A DNA stretch of 25,387 bases from Actinomycetota bacterium (GTDB lineage: Bacteria; Actinomycetota; Thermoleophilia; Solirubrobacterales; Solirubrobacteraceae). The stretch spans positions 1 through 25,387 of the forward strand of contig WLNV01000001.1 of assembly GCA_009699615.1 (NCBI GenBank), written 5' to 3'. Below are positions 8,400 through 15,034 of the stretch, in pieces. The notes below the pieces were generated by a model. That model saw nothing but the letters and a program-made list of their open reading frames with translations, was not told the origin of the DNA and ran no database searches. The number at the start of each line of letters is the position of its first letter. The stretch's first letter is position 1. Both the position numbers and the translations under genes were made by a program.

Positions 8400-8807
8400 A
8401 TGACCGACTGCCTCTTCTGCTCAATCGCCGCCGGAGAGATCCCGGCACAGATCATTGCCGAGGACGAGCGGACCGTGACGTTCATGGACATCAGCCCGGC
8501 GACCGCCGGCCACGCATTGGTGATCCCGCGGGTTCACGCGGCCGATCTGTATGAGATCGATACCGCCGACCTTGCTGCCTGTGTTACCTCAGCACAGCGG
8601 ACTGCGCTGCTGGCTCGCGACAGACTTGGCGCCGATGGAGTCAACCTTCTCAACTCGTGTCGGCCCGAGGCATGGCAGACCGTCTTTCACTTTCACATTC
8701 ACGTGATTCCGCGCTACGACGGCGATCCGCTCCAGCTGCCATGGATTCCCGCGCCGGGGGACCCTGACTCGATAGAGCGTTGCGCTGCCCTATTACGCGC
8801 GCAATAG
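8400..8807 (+). CDS. HIT-family (histidine triad) nucleotide hydrolase/transferase
   Basis: The 135-aa cytoplasmic protein has the complete histidine triad HFHIHVIPRY, with His97, His99 and His101. HINT-type enzymes of this family hydrolyse AMP-lysine or other nucleoside phosphoramidates; some are diadenosine-polyphosphate hydrolases. The N-terminus CLFCSIAAGEIPA has the CxxC seen in many zinc-binding bacterial HIT proteins, and GHALVIPRVH is the conserved segment in the middle. The ATG at 8400 is preferred over upstream in-frame codons because the family N-terminus begins here and a -10 box ends 7 bases before it. Upstream codons would overlap the divergent peptidase gene. The natural substrate cannot be told from sequence. 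Confidence 0.95.
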   Translation: MTDCLFCSIAAGEIPAQIIAEDERTVTFMDISPATAGHALVIPRVHAADLYEIDTADLAACVTSAQRTALLARDRLGADGVNLLNSCRPEAWQTVFHFHIHVIPRYDGDPLQLPWIPAPGDPDSIERCAALLRAQ

Positions 8808-8820
8808 GGCTCCTGCAGCG
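8783..8820 (+). terminator. Stem-loop spanning the HIT gene stop codon
   Basis: A perfect 8-bp inverted repeat (GCCCTATT at 8787-8794, AATAGGGC at 8803-8810) with an 8-base loop covers the TAG stop. It is flanked by a second short pairing, CGCTG at 8783-8787 with CAGCG at 8816-8820. G8787 can join only one of the two stems. No T-run follows, so it may stabilise the mRNA 3' end or act as a weak terminator. Confidence 0.4.
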
Positions 8821-8917
8821 TCAGAAATCGTGCAGCTGTTTGGCGCGTAAAGCCCGTCCTTATGGGGAATTTGCGTGGCTCGGGCGGAGAACCGGCTCAT
8901 TTTGGCGGCAGGTGCGC

Positions 8918-8924
8918 TTAGATA
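8918..8924 (+). promoter_or_regulatory. -10 box for leaderless secreted-protein gene
   Basis: TTAGATA lies 6 bases before the ATG at 8931. Either TTAGAT (spacing 7) or TAGATA (spacing 6) fits the leaderless pattern. The rest of the 8808-8930 gap shows only the stem-loop at its start; I see no other element. Confidence 0.4.
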
Positions 8925-8930
8925 GTTCGT

Positions 8931-9608
8931 ATGCATAAACGACTAATTCCTCTGCTCGCACTGTTCTGCGCCCTCGCGCTGATCGGTTCCGGCGCCGCTT
9001 CGGCGCGCATTCTTGACGTCGGCGCTTTCGACACGTCGGTCAAACCTGGCTGTCCAGGCACTCCGTGCTACGCGATCAGCCGCACGACCGGCTACCAGTC
9101 GCGCAGCGGGTCGAACAAGGCGCCAATGGTCGTCTCGCACAACGGACGGATTGTCGCTTGGACGATCGCGCTCGGCAAGCCGACAACGAAGCAGATCGCG
9201 TTCTTCGACTCAAAGCTCGGTGGCGAGGCGACCGCCCAGCTGACAATCCTTTCTGTCACGAAGAAGACAAAGAAGACTCCGAAGGCCAAGAATGGCGCAG
9301 TCGTCAGCCGTCAGGGCGAATCTGTGAAGTTGAAGCCATACTTCGGTAGGACCGTCCAGATCGCCCTGCAGCGCTCAATCTGGGTCAAGAAGGGCCAGAT
9401 CATCGCGCTGACGGTCCCGACTTGGGCTCCTGCACTGGCGACCGGCCTCGATAGCTCAACGGCTTGGAACGCATCGCGCGGCAAGGGCCAGTGTGAAGAC
9501 ACCCAAGGCCAAACTTCGCAGTTGGCGGTCAAGCAGTTCTCGGACTACTACTGCAAGTACACGACGGCGCGGATTACCTACAGCGCCCAGATCGTCCCGG
9601 ACGCGTAA
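8931..9608 (+). CDS. Secreted protein of unknown function with four cysteines
   Basis: I do not recognise this 225-aa protein. It starts with a clear Sec signal peptide: MHKR, a hydrophobic core (about residues 5-20) and a likely cleavage after AASA near residue 25. The mature part has Cys41 and Cys46 close together (CPGTPC) near the N-terminus and Cys188 and Cys208 near the C-terminus, suggesting one or two disulfides. A lysine-rich run (KKTKKTPKAK at 111-120) sits in the middle. The alternation of short hydrophobic and polar stretches (VVSHNGRIVAWTIAL, GRTVQIAL, GQIIALTVPTW) suggests a beta-sandwich fold, though this is inference. The start is supported by the -10 box just upstream. No membrane anchor or sorting motif is seen. 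Confidence 0.8.
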   Translation: MHKRLIPLLALFCALALIGSGAASARILDVGAFDTSVKPGCPGTPCYAISRTTGYQSRSGSNKAPMVVSHNGRIVAWTIALGKPTTKQIAFFDSKLGGEATAQLTILSVTKKTKKTPKAKNGAVVSRQGESVKLKPYFGRTVQIALQRSIWVKKGQIIALTVPTWAPALATGLDSSTAWNASRGKGQCEDTQGQTSQLAVKQFSDYYCKYTTARITYSAQIVPDA

Positions 9609-9638
9609 GCCACAGCAGCGTTGGCTAGATCAGGGTTG

Positions 9639-9656
9639 GCTGAAACTCAGCGCTGA
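9639..9656. terminator. Short dyad between convergent genes
   Basis: GCTGA (9639-9643) pairs with TCAGC (9647-9651) across a 3-base loop, and TCAGCGCTGA (9647-9656) is a 10-base palindrome. It is the only structure in the 55-base gap between two convergent stops, so a bidirectional terminator is possible, but there is no T-run. Confidence 0.25.
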
Positions 9657-9663
9657 ACTAGCG

Positions 9664-10026
9664 TCAGTTAGGGGTGATTCCGCCGGTATCGGCTGGAGTC
9701 CCGCCGCCACCGGTGTCGCCACCCGTGTCGCCACCCGTACCGCCGCCGGTGTCGCCGCCCGTGCCGCCACCAGTGTCAACACCGGTACCTCCGGTGTCGA
9801 CCCCTGTTGTGTCGGTTGAGCCGGTCGTATCGGTCGTCGTCGTCGGCGTTGTGGTTGTCGCGGCGCCTGTGCCACTCGCGACATCGTTGGCATCGGCCGG
9901 TGGAACTAGGGCCGGCGTTGACGTCGGGACCTGATCATACGGGCGACTGTCTCCACCACAGGCAGAAAGTCCGAGCGCGCAGGTGACTGCGAGCGTGCAG
10001 CTGGAAGCAACAAGGATTGAACGCAT
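9664..10026 (-). CDS. Thr/Gly/Asp-rich lipoprotein, low complexity
   Basis: The 120-aa product begins with a lipoprotein signal peptide ending in the lipobox LSAC, so Cys23 would be lipidated and the protein anchored on the outer face of the membrane. After a short ordered-looking stretch (GGDSRPYDQVP), residues about 53-116 are almost entirely Thr, Gly, Asp and Ser in repeating units such as GGDTGGG. This region is probably disordered, a surface stalk or linker with nothing attached. No domain is recognised. The ATG at 10026 is supported by TACCGT seven bases upstream. Composition and codon phase argue for the - strand reading; the + strand Pro/Val reading of the same bases is a shadow. Confidence 0.72.
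   Translation of the reverse strand: MRSILVASSCTLAVTCALGLSACGGDSRPYDQVPTSTPALVPPADANDVASGTGAATTTTPTTTTDTTGSTDTTGVDTGGTGVDTGGGTGGDTGGGTGGDTGGDTGGGGTPADTGGITPN
9679..9870 (-). repeat. Degenerate short-period repeat inside the lipoprotein gene
   Basis: Imperfect 9- to 12-base units rich in GGC/GGT and GAC/ACC codons encode the Gly-Gly-Asp-Thr-Gly pattern. The unit varies by synonymous and single-base changes. Length variation between strains is likely. Confidence 0.7.
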
Positions 10027-10033
10027 GCAAGTA

Positions 10034-10039
10034 ACGGTA
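10034..10039 (-). promoter_or_regulatory. -10 box for leaderless lipoprotein gene
   Basis: On the - strand TACCGT ends 7 bases before the ATG at 10026, matching the recurring leaderless arrangement. Confidence 0.45.
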
Positions 10040-10047
10040 GCGATTAC

Positions 10048-10314
10048 TTAGGCGGGAGGCGCCATACGACGGCCACAGGTGGGGCACTCGTTGAGATCAC
10101 GCTGTGCCATCGCCCCGCAGCAGTTGCAGAAGCGCAGGTTCTCAACCGCCCAAGGGAGTCTGGAGGTCGATGGCGCCAAGGGCAGCAACTCACCGACAAC
10201 CTCGAGAATCTCACCGTTCTGCTGGTCGCGGTAGACGACGTCAGGCTTTGCTTCGATCACTACCTCACGACCCGATGAGGGTTCGCGGAGCCGATAGCGC
10301 TGTCCTGAATCCAT
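10048..10314 (-). CDS. Small zinc-ribbon protein, unknown function
   Basis: The 88-aa protein has an N-terminal part with beta-like alternation (residues 5-45) and a C-terminal zinc ribbon. The ribbon is built from CxxC at Cys63-Cys66 (with an extra Cys65) and CxxC at Cys77-Cys80, each followed by Gly. This fits a rubredoxin-like knuckle that binds one zinc. It has no signal peptide, so it is probably cytoplasmic. I cannot assign a function; nucleic-acid or protein binding are both possible. The ATG at 10314 has TAGGAT six bases upstream on its strand. It diverges from the cytochrome c-cupredoxin gene with 109 bases between starts. Confidence 0.72.
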   Translation of the reverse strand: MDSGQRYRLREPSSGREVVIEAKPDVVYRDQQNGEILEVVGELLPLAPSTSRLPWAVENLRFCNCCGAMAQRDLNECPTCGRRMAPPA

Positions 10315-10320
10315 TCGCGA

Positions 10321-10326
10321 ATCCTA
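10321..10326 (-). promoter_or_regulatory. -10 box for leaderless zinc-ribbon gene
   Basis: On the - strand TAGGAT ends 6 bases before the ATG at 10314. The identical hexamer precedes the CBS gene at 4140. Confidence 0.5.
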
Positions 10327-10409
10327 GCGAGCGGGGCGGTTGCCTGCTGCGCCGTTCCCGCGGCTTGCGTCTAGGCGCCGAGCAGCAGTCTGCGGTCCCC
10401 TGTTCTCGA

Positions 10410-10415
10410 TAACAT
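10410..10415 (+). promoter_or_regulatory. -10 box for the cytochrome c-cupredoxin gene
   Basis: TAACAT ends 8 bases before the ATG at 10424. This is slightly longer than the usual 6-7, but there is no Shine-Dalgarno sequence, so a leaderless or near-leaderless mRNA is likely. Confidence 0.4.
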
Positions 10416-10423
10416 CAGGCTTC

Positions 10424-11155
10424 ATGATTGAGGCACGACTAAATGGTCGCTGGCGCAGCGCGCTCAGCTTGGCTCTCGCCGCCGGTGCGACGCTCGCCGT
10501 CGCGGGCTGCACCAACGATTCGTCTCCAGCACAGAGCGCGAACCTCGTCAACGGCAAGCAGCTGTTCGTCCAGAAGTGCGGCGCCTGCCACACAATGGCT
10601 CGCGCCGGCAGCAAGGGAGTGACCGGCCCCAATCTCGATGAGGCCTTCGCCAGTGCCCGCCAGGAGAACTGGGGTGACGACGGGATTCGCGGGGTCGTCT
10701 ACGGGCAGATCCTTTACCCGAACCAGAATGCACCGATGCCGGCCAATCTTGTGACCGGCCAGGACGCTTCGGACGTGGCTGCGTACGTTTCAACTGTCGC
10801 CGCAAAGCCAGGTAAGGACGTCGGCCTGCTCGCGAGCGCGGTCGCTCCAGCCGGTGGCGGCAAGCCAGCGGTTGAGAAGAACGGCGTTCTCTCGATCTCG
10901 GCCGATCCGAATGGGCAGCTGCTTTACGTCGAAACAACTGCGACCGCAACGCCTGGCCCGGTCGAATTGGAGATGCCGAACGAGTCGGGCGTCCCCCACA
11001 ACATCGTGATCGAGAACGCCGGGATCGAGACACCAGTCATCAAGAACGGTGTCGCGAAGGCTAAGGGCACACTGAAAGCCGGCACGTTCGTTTACTTCTG
11101 CGCAGTCCCTGGCCACCGCCAGGCAGGCATGGTCGGCAAGCTCACCGTTCGCTAG
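10424..11155 (+). CDS. Lipoprotein fusing cytochrome c and a cupredoxin domain
   Basis: The 243-aa product carries two redox domains on a membrane anchor. A lipobox (VAGC, Cys29) ends the signal peptide. A class I cytochrome c domain follows, with CGACH at 52-56 and a likely distal ligand Met105 in APMPANL. After a Pro/Gly/Ala linker, a C-terminal cupredoxin domain shows the type 1 copper ligands His192 (VPHNIV), Cys226, His231 (FCAVPGH) and Met236. Both domains would face outside the membrane. The protein could pass electrons to the CuA/cyt c subunits of the neighbouring oxidases; this is inference. I chose the ATG at 10424 because the signal peptide starts there. The stop interlocks (CTAG) with that of the convergent small gene. 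Confidence 0.88.
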   Translation: MIEARLNGRWRSALSLALAAGATLAVAGCTNDSSPAQSANLVNGKQLFVQKCGACHTMARAGSKGVTGPNLDEAFASARQENWGDDGIRGVVYGQILYPNQNAPMPANLVTGQDASDVAAYVSTVAAKPGKDVGLLASAVAPAGGGKPAVEKNGVLSISADPNGQLLYVETTATATPGPVELEMPNESGVPHNIVIENAGIETPVIKNGVAKAKGTLKAGTFVYFCAVPGHRQAGMVGKLTVR

Positions 11156-11331
11156 AGCGCGCGAGCTACGACGACCGCAACGATCACCAGCAGGCAGCCG
11201 CCGACCACCCAAGCGAGGGCCTTGAAGGCACCGGACTCGGTGCGCACCGGCTCAAGGATCCGCGGAGGCGCTTTCTCAGCCTCCGAGAGCCGATCTGAGT
11301 CGTCGACCGGGGTCTCGCCATCGTTGACCAC
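11152..11331 (-). CDS. 59-aa tail-anchored membrane peptide at the end of the A2 oxidase operon
   Basis: A small open frame follows cox3 on the same strand. The GTG at 11331 begins 11 bases after the cox3 stop and gives 59 aa: an acidic/polar N-terminal half, then one C-terminal membrane segment (about residues 37-57, ALAWVVGGCLLVIVAVVVAR). A longer reading from an ATG at 11379 would overlap the end of cox3 and is less attractive. Small single-span peptides are common accessory subunits of haem-copper oxidases, so such a role is a reasonable guess. I recognise no family motif. Its stop shares CTAG with the convergent cytochrome gene. Confidence 0.55.
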   Translation of the reverse strand: MVNDGETPVDDSDRLSEAEKAPPRILEPVRTESGAFKALAWVVGGCLLVIVAVVVARAL

Positions 11332-11342
11332 AGAGAGAGCGC

Positions 11343-11957
11343 TTAGAGCACGTAGATCGTCGTGAAGACGACGATCCACATTGCGTCGACGAAGTGCCAG
11401 TAGATGCCTGGAACTTCAAGGCCGCGATGATTGTTGGGGCCAACCTTGCCCTTGAAGATCCGTACCGCCGACATCCAGAGCAGTAGCAGGCCGATCACGA
11501 CGTGGGCGCCGTGAAGGCCGGTTAGGCCGAAGAAGACGGATGCCGATGCGCTTGTCTCCGGTGTGAAGCCAAGGTGCAGGTATTCGTTGATCTGAATGAA
11601 GAGGAAGGTGCAGCCGAGCAGGAAGGTTGTAACGATCCCGACCCGCATCGCCATGTCGTTGCCGCGCTTGGCCGACACATCGGTCCAGTGCATCGTCACA
11701 GAGGACGAGAGCAGAATCGCGGCGTTGATTGCAGCGACTGCGACCGGGAGACCGTCTCCAGGAGGCCAAGCATCGGAGTTAACGACGCGGATGAAGAAGT
11801 AGGCGGCAAAGAATGCTCCGAAGAGCATAATCTCGGAGATGATGAAGAGCAGGATTCCGAGTACCTCAGAGTTGACCCGGGAGCTCTGGTTGGCAGTAGG
11901 CGGCCCGTGGTGGTGATCTTCGTGTGCAGCAGGGGTGGGGATCGAAGCGGCCTCCAT
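11343..11957 (-). CDS. ctaE: Cytochrome c oxidase subunit III
   Basis: The 204-aa integral membrane protein is subunit III of a haem-copper oxidase, which supports stability and proton uptake by subunit I. Five membrane segments are seen. Family signatures include FIISEIMLFGAFFAAYFFIR, GLTGLHGAHVVIGL and YWHFVDAMWIVVF at the C-terminus. The length fits the short five-helix form usual in actinobacteria. The N-terminus has a His-rich patch (HEDHHHG at 12-18). Its ATG overlaps the ctaD2 stop by one base (TAATG), so it belongs to the A2-type operon. No second subunit III gene lies near the A1 oxidase within this window. Confidence 0.95.
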   Translation of the reverse strand: MEAASIPTPAAHEDHHHGPPTANQSSRVNSEVLGILLFIISEIMLFGAFFAAYFFIRVVNSDAWPPGDGLPVAVAAINAAILLSSSVTMHWTDVSAKRGNDMAMRVGIVTTFLLGCTFLFIQINEYLHLGFTPETSASASVFFGLTGLHGAHVVIGLLLLWMSAVRIFKGKVGPNNHRGLEVPGIYWHFVDAMWIVVFTTIYVL

Positions 11958-13849
11958 TAGTTCTCCTCACTTGCCGCGCCGACACCCGCGGCAACGGGAG
12001 TCTCGGCCGGTTGATCGAGAATTGCGTGCACCGCTCCCGGGACGCCGTACTCGTACGGCCCGCCGACGACAGATGGAATCGAGTCGAAGTTGAAGATCGG
12101 TGGCGGCGACGAGACCTGCCATTCGATCGTCAACGAGTTCCACGGGTTGGAGCCGGCCTTCGGGCCCGAACGCCAGGACACGATCATGTTGTAGAGGAAG
12201 ATCAGCGATGCGAAGCCGAGGATGAATGAAGAGATCGAGATGATCATGTTCCACGTCGCAAACTGGTCTGCGTAGTCCGAGACCCTTCGAGGCATTCCCT
12301 GGACCCCGATCAGGTGCATCGGCGCGAACGTCACGTTGAAAAAGACGAAGGTCAGCCAGAAGTGAATCTTGCCGAGGCGCTCGTTGTACATACGACCGGT
12401 CATCTTCGGGAACCAGAAGTAGATTCCGGCCATGATCGTGAACATCGAACCACCGAAGAGGACGTAGTGGATGTGAGCGACGATGAAGTACGTGTCGCTC
12501 ACGTGAATGTCGAGCGGGACCATCGCCAGCATCACTCCCGAGATCCCGCCGAGCGTGAACATTGAGATGAAGCCGACGGCCCAAAGCATCGGCGTATCCA
12601 TCTTGATGACACCGCGCCAGAGCGTCGCGACCCACGAGAAGATCTTGATCCCGGTTGGAATCGCGATGATCGCTGTCGTGATCATCATCGGGATTCGGAT
12701 CCAGTCCGACATTCCCGAGACGAACATGTGATGGGCCCAAACGGTAAACCCGAGCAGGACGATTGCGAGCAACGAGAAAGCCATCATGCGGTAGCCGAAG
12801 ACCGGCTTTCGGGCCCGCGTCGCGAGTACCTCGCTGATGATGCCAAAGCCCGGTAAGAGCATGATGTAGACGGCCGGATGCGAGTAGAACCAGAAGACGT
12901 GCTGGTACATCAGGATGTCGCCGCCGTTGGCAGGGTTGAAGAAGTTGAAGCCAAGAGCGCGGTCGAGCAGCACCATGAACTGCGAGGCCGCGATGAATGG
13001 AGTCGCGATCACGACAAGCAGTGAGGTCGAGAAGTTTGCCCAGACCAGCAACGGCATCCGGAAGAAAGTCATCCCCGGCGCACGCATCGTGATGATCGTG
13101 ACGAGGAAGTTGAGCGCTGTGGCTATAGAGGATGCGCCGGCGAACTGCACTGCGATCGTGAAGAACGCTTGACCTATTGGTGCATCGACGGAGAGCGGCG
13201 CATAGGCCGTCCAGCCGGCAGCGAAGGAGCCTCCCGGAGCGAGGAATGACAGCAGCATCATCGTGCCGGCTACTGGCAGCATCCAGAACGAGAGCGCGTT
13301 CAGGCGCGGGAAGGCCATGTCCGGGGCGCCGATCATCAGTGGCAGCACGTAGTTGGCAATTCCAGCGAACACAGGGATCACGAACAGGAAGATCAGCAGT
13401 GTTGCGTGGATCGAGAAGACTCCGTTGTAAGTGTTCGGGTCAACGAACTGACGGCCGGGGGAGGCCAGCTCGGCGCGCACGAGCATCGCCATCAGGCCGC
13501 CGATGAACATGAAGAAGAAGGAGACGCAGATGTACTGAATGCCGATTACTTTGTGGTCTGTGTTGACCTTGAAGTAGTCACGCCAGCTCTTCGCGCCGTG
13601 GTCTGCATGGTCGTCGACAACCGTCCGTCCACTTGCCCAGCGAAGCCAGTAGTCGAAGCAACCGATGCCGCCAAGGAAGAAGAGCGGCACCATCAGCAGC
13701 GAGATCTGGAGTACCGAGGTGCCGTCGTAGACGGGGTCGACCGAAAAAGCGGCGCGCAGCCCGGTGCTGAGGCCGAGGCAGACGAGGACGCCAAGGATTG
13801 AGAACGCAAGCGCTCTGTACCAGCCTGGCTGTCGGATCTTCGCGGCCAT
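11957..13849 (-). CDS. ctaD: Cytochrome c oxidase subunit I, A2 type (YSHP motif)
   Basis: The 630-aa haem-copper oxidase subunit I reduces O2 and pumps protons. Haem and copper ligands are intact: His148 (SIHATL), His324 (CuB) with cross-linked Tyr328, the His373-His374 pair in AHHMF, and the distal HIHY region (VAHIHY). The K-channel lysine in TGIKIFSW and the D-channel entrance Asp177 in GAPDMAFPRLN are present. Helix VI reads FYSHPAVYIM: the usual Glu (GHPEVY) is Ala326 and the Tyr-Ser pair typical of A2-type oxidases replaces it. An N-terminal extension of about 90 residues adds two membrane segments before the conserved core. The gene starts 3 bases after coxB2 and overlaps cox3, so they form one operon. 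Confidence 0.96.
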   Translation of the reverse strand: MAAKIRQPGWYRALAFSILGVLVCLGLSTGLRAAFSVDPVYDGTSVLQISLLMVPLFFLGGIGCFDYWLRWASGRTVVDDHADHGAKSWRDYFKVNTDHKVIGIQYICVSFFFMFIGGLMAMLVRAELASPGRQFVDPNTYNGVFSIHATLLIFLFVIPVFAGIANYVLPLMIGAPDMAFPRLNALSFWMLPVAGTMMLLSFLAPGGSFAAGWTAYAPLSVDAPIGQAFFTIAVQFAGASSIATALNFLVTIITMRAPGMTFFRMPLLVWANFSTSLLVVIATPFIAASQFMVLLDRALGFNFFNPANGGDILMYQHVFWFYSHPAVYIMLLPGFGIISEVLATRARKPVFGYRMMAFSLLAIVLLGFTVWAHHMFVSGMSDWIRIPMMITTAIIAIPTGIKIFSWVATLWRGVIKMDTPMLWAVGFISMFTLGGISGVMLAMVPLDIHVSDTYFIVAHIHYVLFGGSMFTIMAGIYFWFPKMTGRMYNERLGKIHFWLTFVFFNVTFAPMHLIGVQGMPRRVSDYADQFATWNMIISISSFILGFASLIFLYNMIVSWRSGPKAGSNPWNSLTIEWQVSSPPPIFNFDSIPSVVGGPYEYGVPGAVHAILDQPAETPVAAGVGAASEEN

Positions 13850-13852
13850 CAG

Positions 13853-14932
13853 TTATCCCTTTCCGTGCACGCTCTGGTCAATGTATTTGACCAGAGCGGC
13901 GAGCTCTGCCTTCGTCAAAGTCGTCGCGTAGTTAGCCGGCATGATGCCCTTGCTGTAGCCCGGGACGATCTCCTTGTTGGGATCGACGATCATCTCCATG
14001 ATCGCGGCCGCGTCGTCCTTCGTGAGCATCTCATCAAGGTTTGGCCCAGTAGCCGCGGTCGTCCCAGCGGCCTTCAGCGCATGGCAGGCGCCGCAGGCCG
14101 TCGCGCCGGTTGCGGGGTTGCCGGAGACGAACAGCTTCTCTCCGGCCACATCGGCTGCTGCGCCGCCGGCCGGTGGTTTCGCGCCGGATGCGCGAGCCAG
14201 CCCTGCCATCACGGTGGCGTAGCGCTCGGCGGTCAGAACGGTGACGGTCTGCCTCATGTAGGCGTGGCCGAGCCCGCAGAGTTCGGCGCAGACGACGTCG
14301 AAGGTGCCAAGCTTCGTAGGCGTCAAGTTGTAGGTCGTAGTGATTCCGGGGACAGCGTCGACCTTGAGGCGGAAAGCGGGGACCCAGAAGTCGTGGATTA
14401 CGTCCTTCGAGCGAACATTGAACTTGACCGGCTCGTTGATCGGCAGGTAAAGGCGACCGGACTTGACCGGTCCGGCTGGAGTCTCTGTCTCGAAGTCCCA
14501 AGCAAACTGGACGCCGTTGACGTTGACGACCCGTGTTCCCTTCGCTGGGGCCGCCTGAATGTCGACGAGCAGGATCGCGGCGTAGGTCGTGAGCGCGGCG
14601 ATCACGATCGTCGGAATGATCGTCCAGATCACTTCAAGTTTCGTGCTTCCGTGAATCGGTGGTCCGTCCAGATCCTCTTCGCCCGGCTTCTGACGCCAGC
14701 GCCAGACGCTGAACAGCAACATCGTCGTGACGGCAACGAAGATCGGGACGGAGACGATCACGAGCACATCCCAGAAGGTGTCGATCATCGGCGCGACGTT
14801 TGAGCCCTGCTCCGGGAACCAGTTCAGCGCGAGCATGAAGGCAATGCCGATCGCCGATGCGACGACGATGATCGCGAGCAGCGCGATCCAGTTCTTGGCG
14901 GTTACCGCGCCCCGATGGGATTGACCAGTCAT
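13853..14932 (-). CDS. ctaC: Cytochrome c oxidase subunit II with fused cytochrome c domain (A2 operon)
   Basis: The 359-aa subunit II takes electrons from outside the membrane and passes them to subunit I, as in caa3 oxidases. Hydrophobic helices lie at about 15-37, 54-76 and 100-123. The CuA domain carries His180 (VIHDFWVP) and CAELCGLGHAYM with Cys215, Cys219, His223 and Met226. An Ala/Gly/Pro linker leads to a class I cytochrome c domain with CGACH at 280-284 and probable distal Met331 (GIMPANY). The first helix lies near the N-terminus and may be a retained third span. TAATCT ends nine bases before the ATG. The gene lies 102 bases downstream of the AraC-like gene on the same strand. Confidence 0.95.
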   Translation of the reverse strand: MTGQSHRGAVTAKNWIALLAIIVVASAIGIAFMLALNWFPEQGSNVAPMIDTFWDVLVIVSVPIFVAVTTMLLFSVWRWRQKPGEEDLDGPPIHGSTKLEVIWTIIPTIVIAALTTYAAILLVDIQAAPAKGTRVVNVNGVQFAWDFETETPAGPVKSGRLYLPINEPVKFNVRSKDVIHDFWVPAFRLKVDAVPGITTTYNLTPTKLGTFDVVCAELCGLGHAYMRQTVTVLTAERYATVMAGLARASGAKPPAGGAAADVAGEKLFVSGNPATGATACGACHALKAAGTTAATGPNLDEMLTKDDAAAIMEMIVDPNKEIVPGYSKGIMPANYATTLTKAELAALVKYIDQSVHGKG

Positions 14933-14941
14933 TGGCCGAGA

Positions 14942-14947
14942 AGATTA
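14942..14947 (-). promoter_or_regulatory. Candidate -10 box for the A2 oxidase operon
   Basis: On the - strand TAATCT ends 9 bases before the coxB2 ATG at 14932, giving a leader of only a few bases. No Shine-Dalgarno sequence is visible. The dyad at 14954-14981 lies directly upstream. Confidence 0.4.
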
Positions 14948-14953
14948 CCGGTA

Positions 14954-14981
14954 GCCGACGACTGCAGGCGTGCTCGTCGGC
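14954..14981. promoter_or_regulatory. Perfect 8-bp dyad upstream of the A2 oxidase operon
   Basis: GCCGACGA (14954-14961) and TCGTCGGC (14974-14981) form a perfect inverted repeat around a 12-base spacer. It lies in the 102-base gap between the AraC-like stop and coxB2, where the -35 region of the oxidase promoter would be. There is no T-run on either side, so an operator is more likely than an intrinsic terminator. The binding protein is unknown. Confidence 0.45.
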
Positions 14982-15034
14982 GTGTTCGACGCGCAGCCGC
15001 TCATCATTCTCGGAGAGTGGTCCGGGCGCGCGAG

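Noticed and set aside
9674..9934. Pro/Val-repeat protein on the + strand
   Set aside because: It is the mirror of the Thr/Gly/Asp repeat. The - strand reading has a lipoprotein signal peptide and a -10 box; the + strand reading has neither.
11957..13849. Helix-VI Glu missing in ctaD2 as a sign of a dead oxidase
   Set aside because: The Tyr-Ser replacement is the known A2-type solution, and all haem and copper ligands are intact.
13865..14803. Long + strand open frame (over 300 codons) opposite coxB2
   Set aside because: It is antisense to a gene with clear CuA and cytochrome c motifs. The product is charged with no recognisable domain, as expected for the mirror frame of GC-rich coding DNA.
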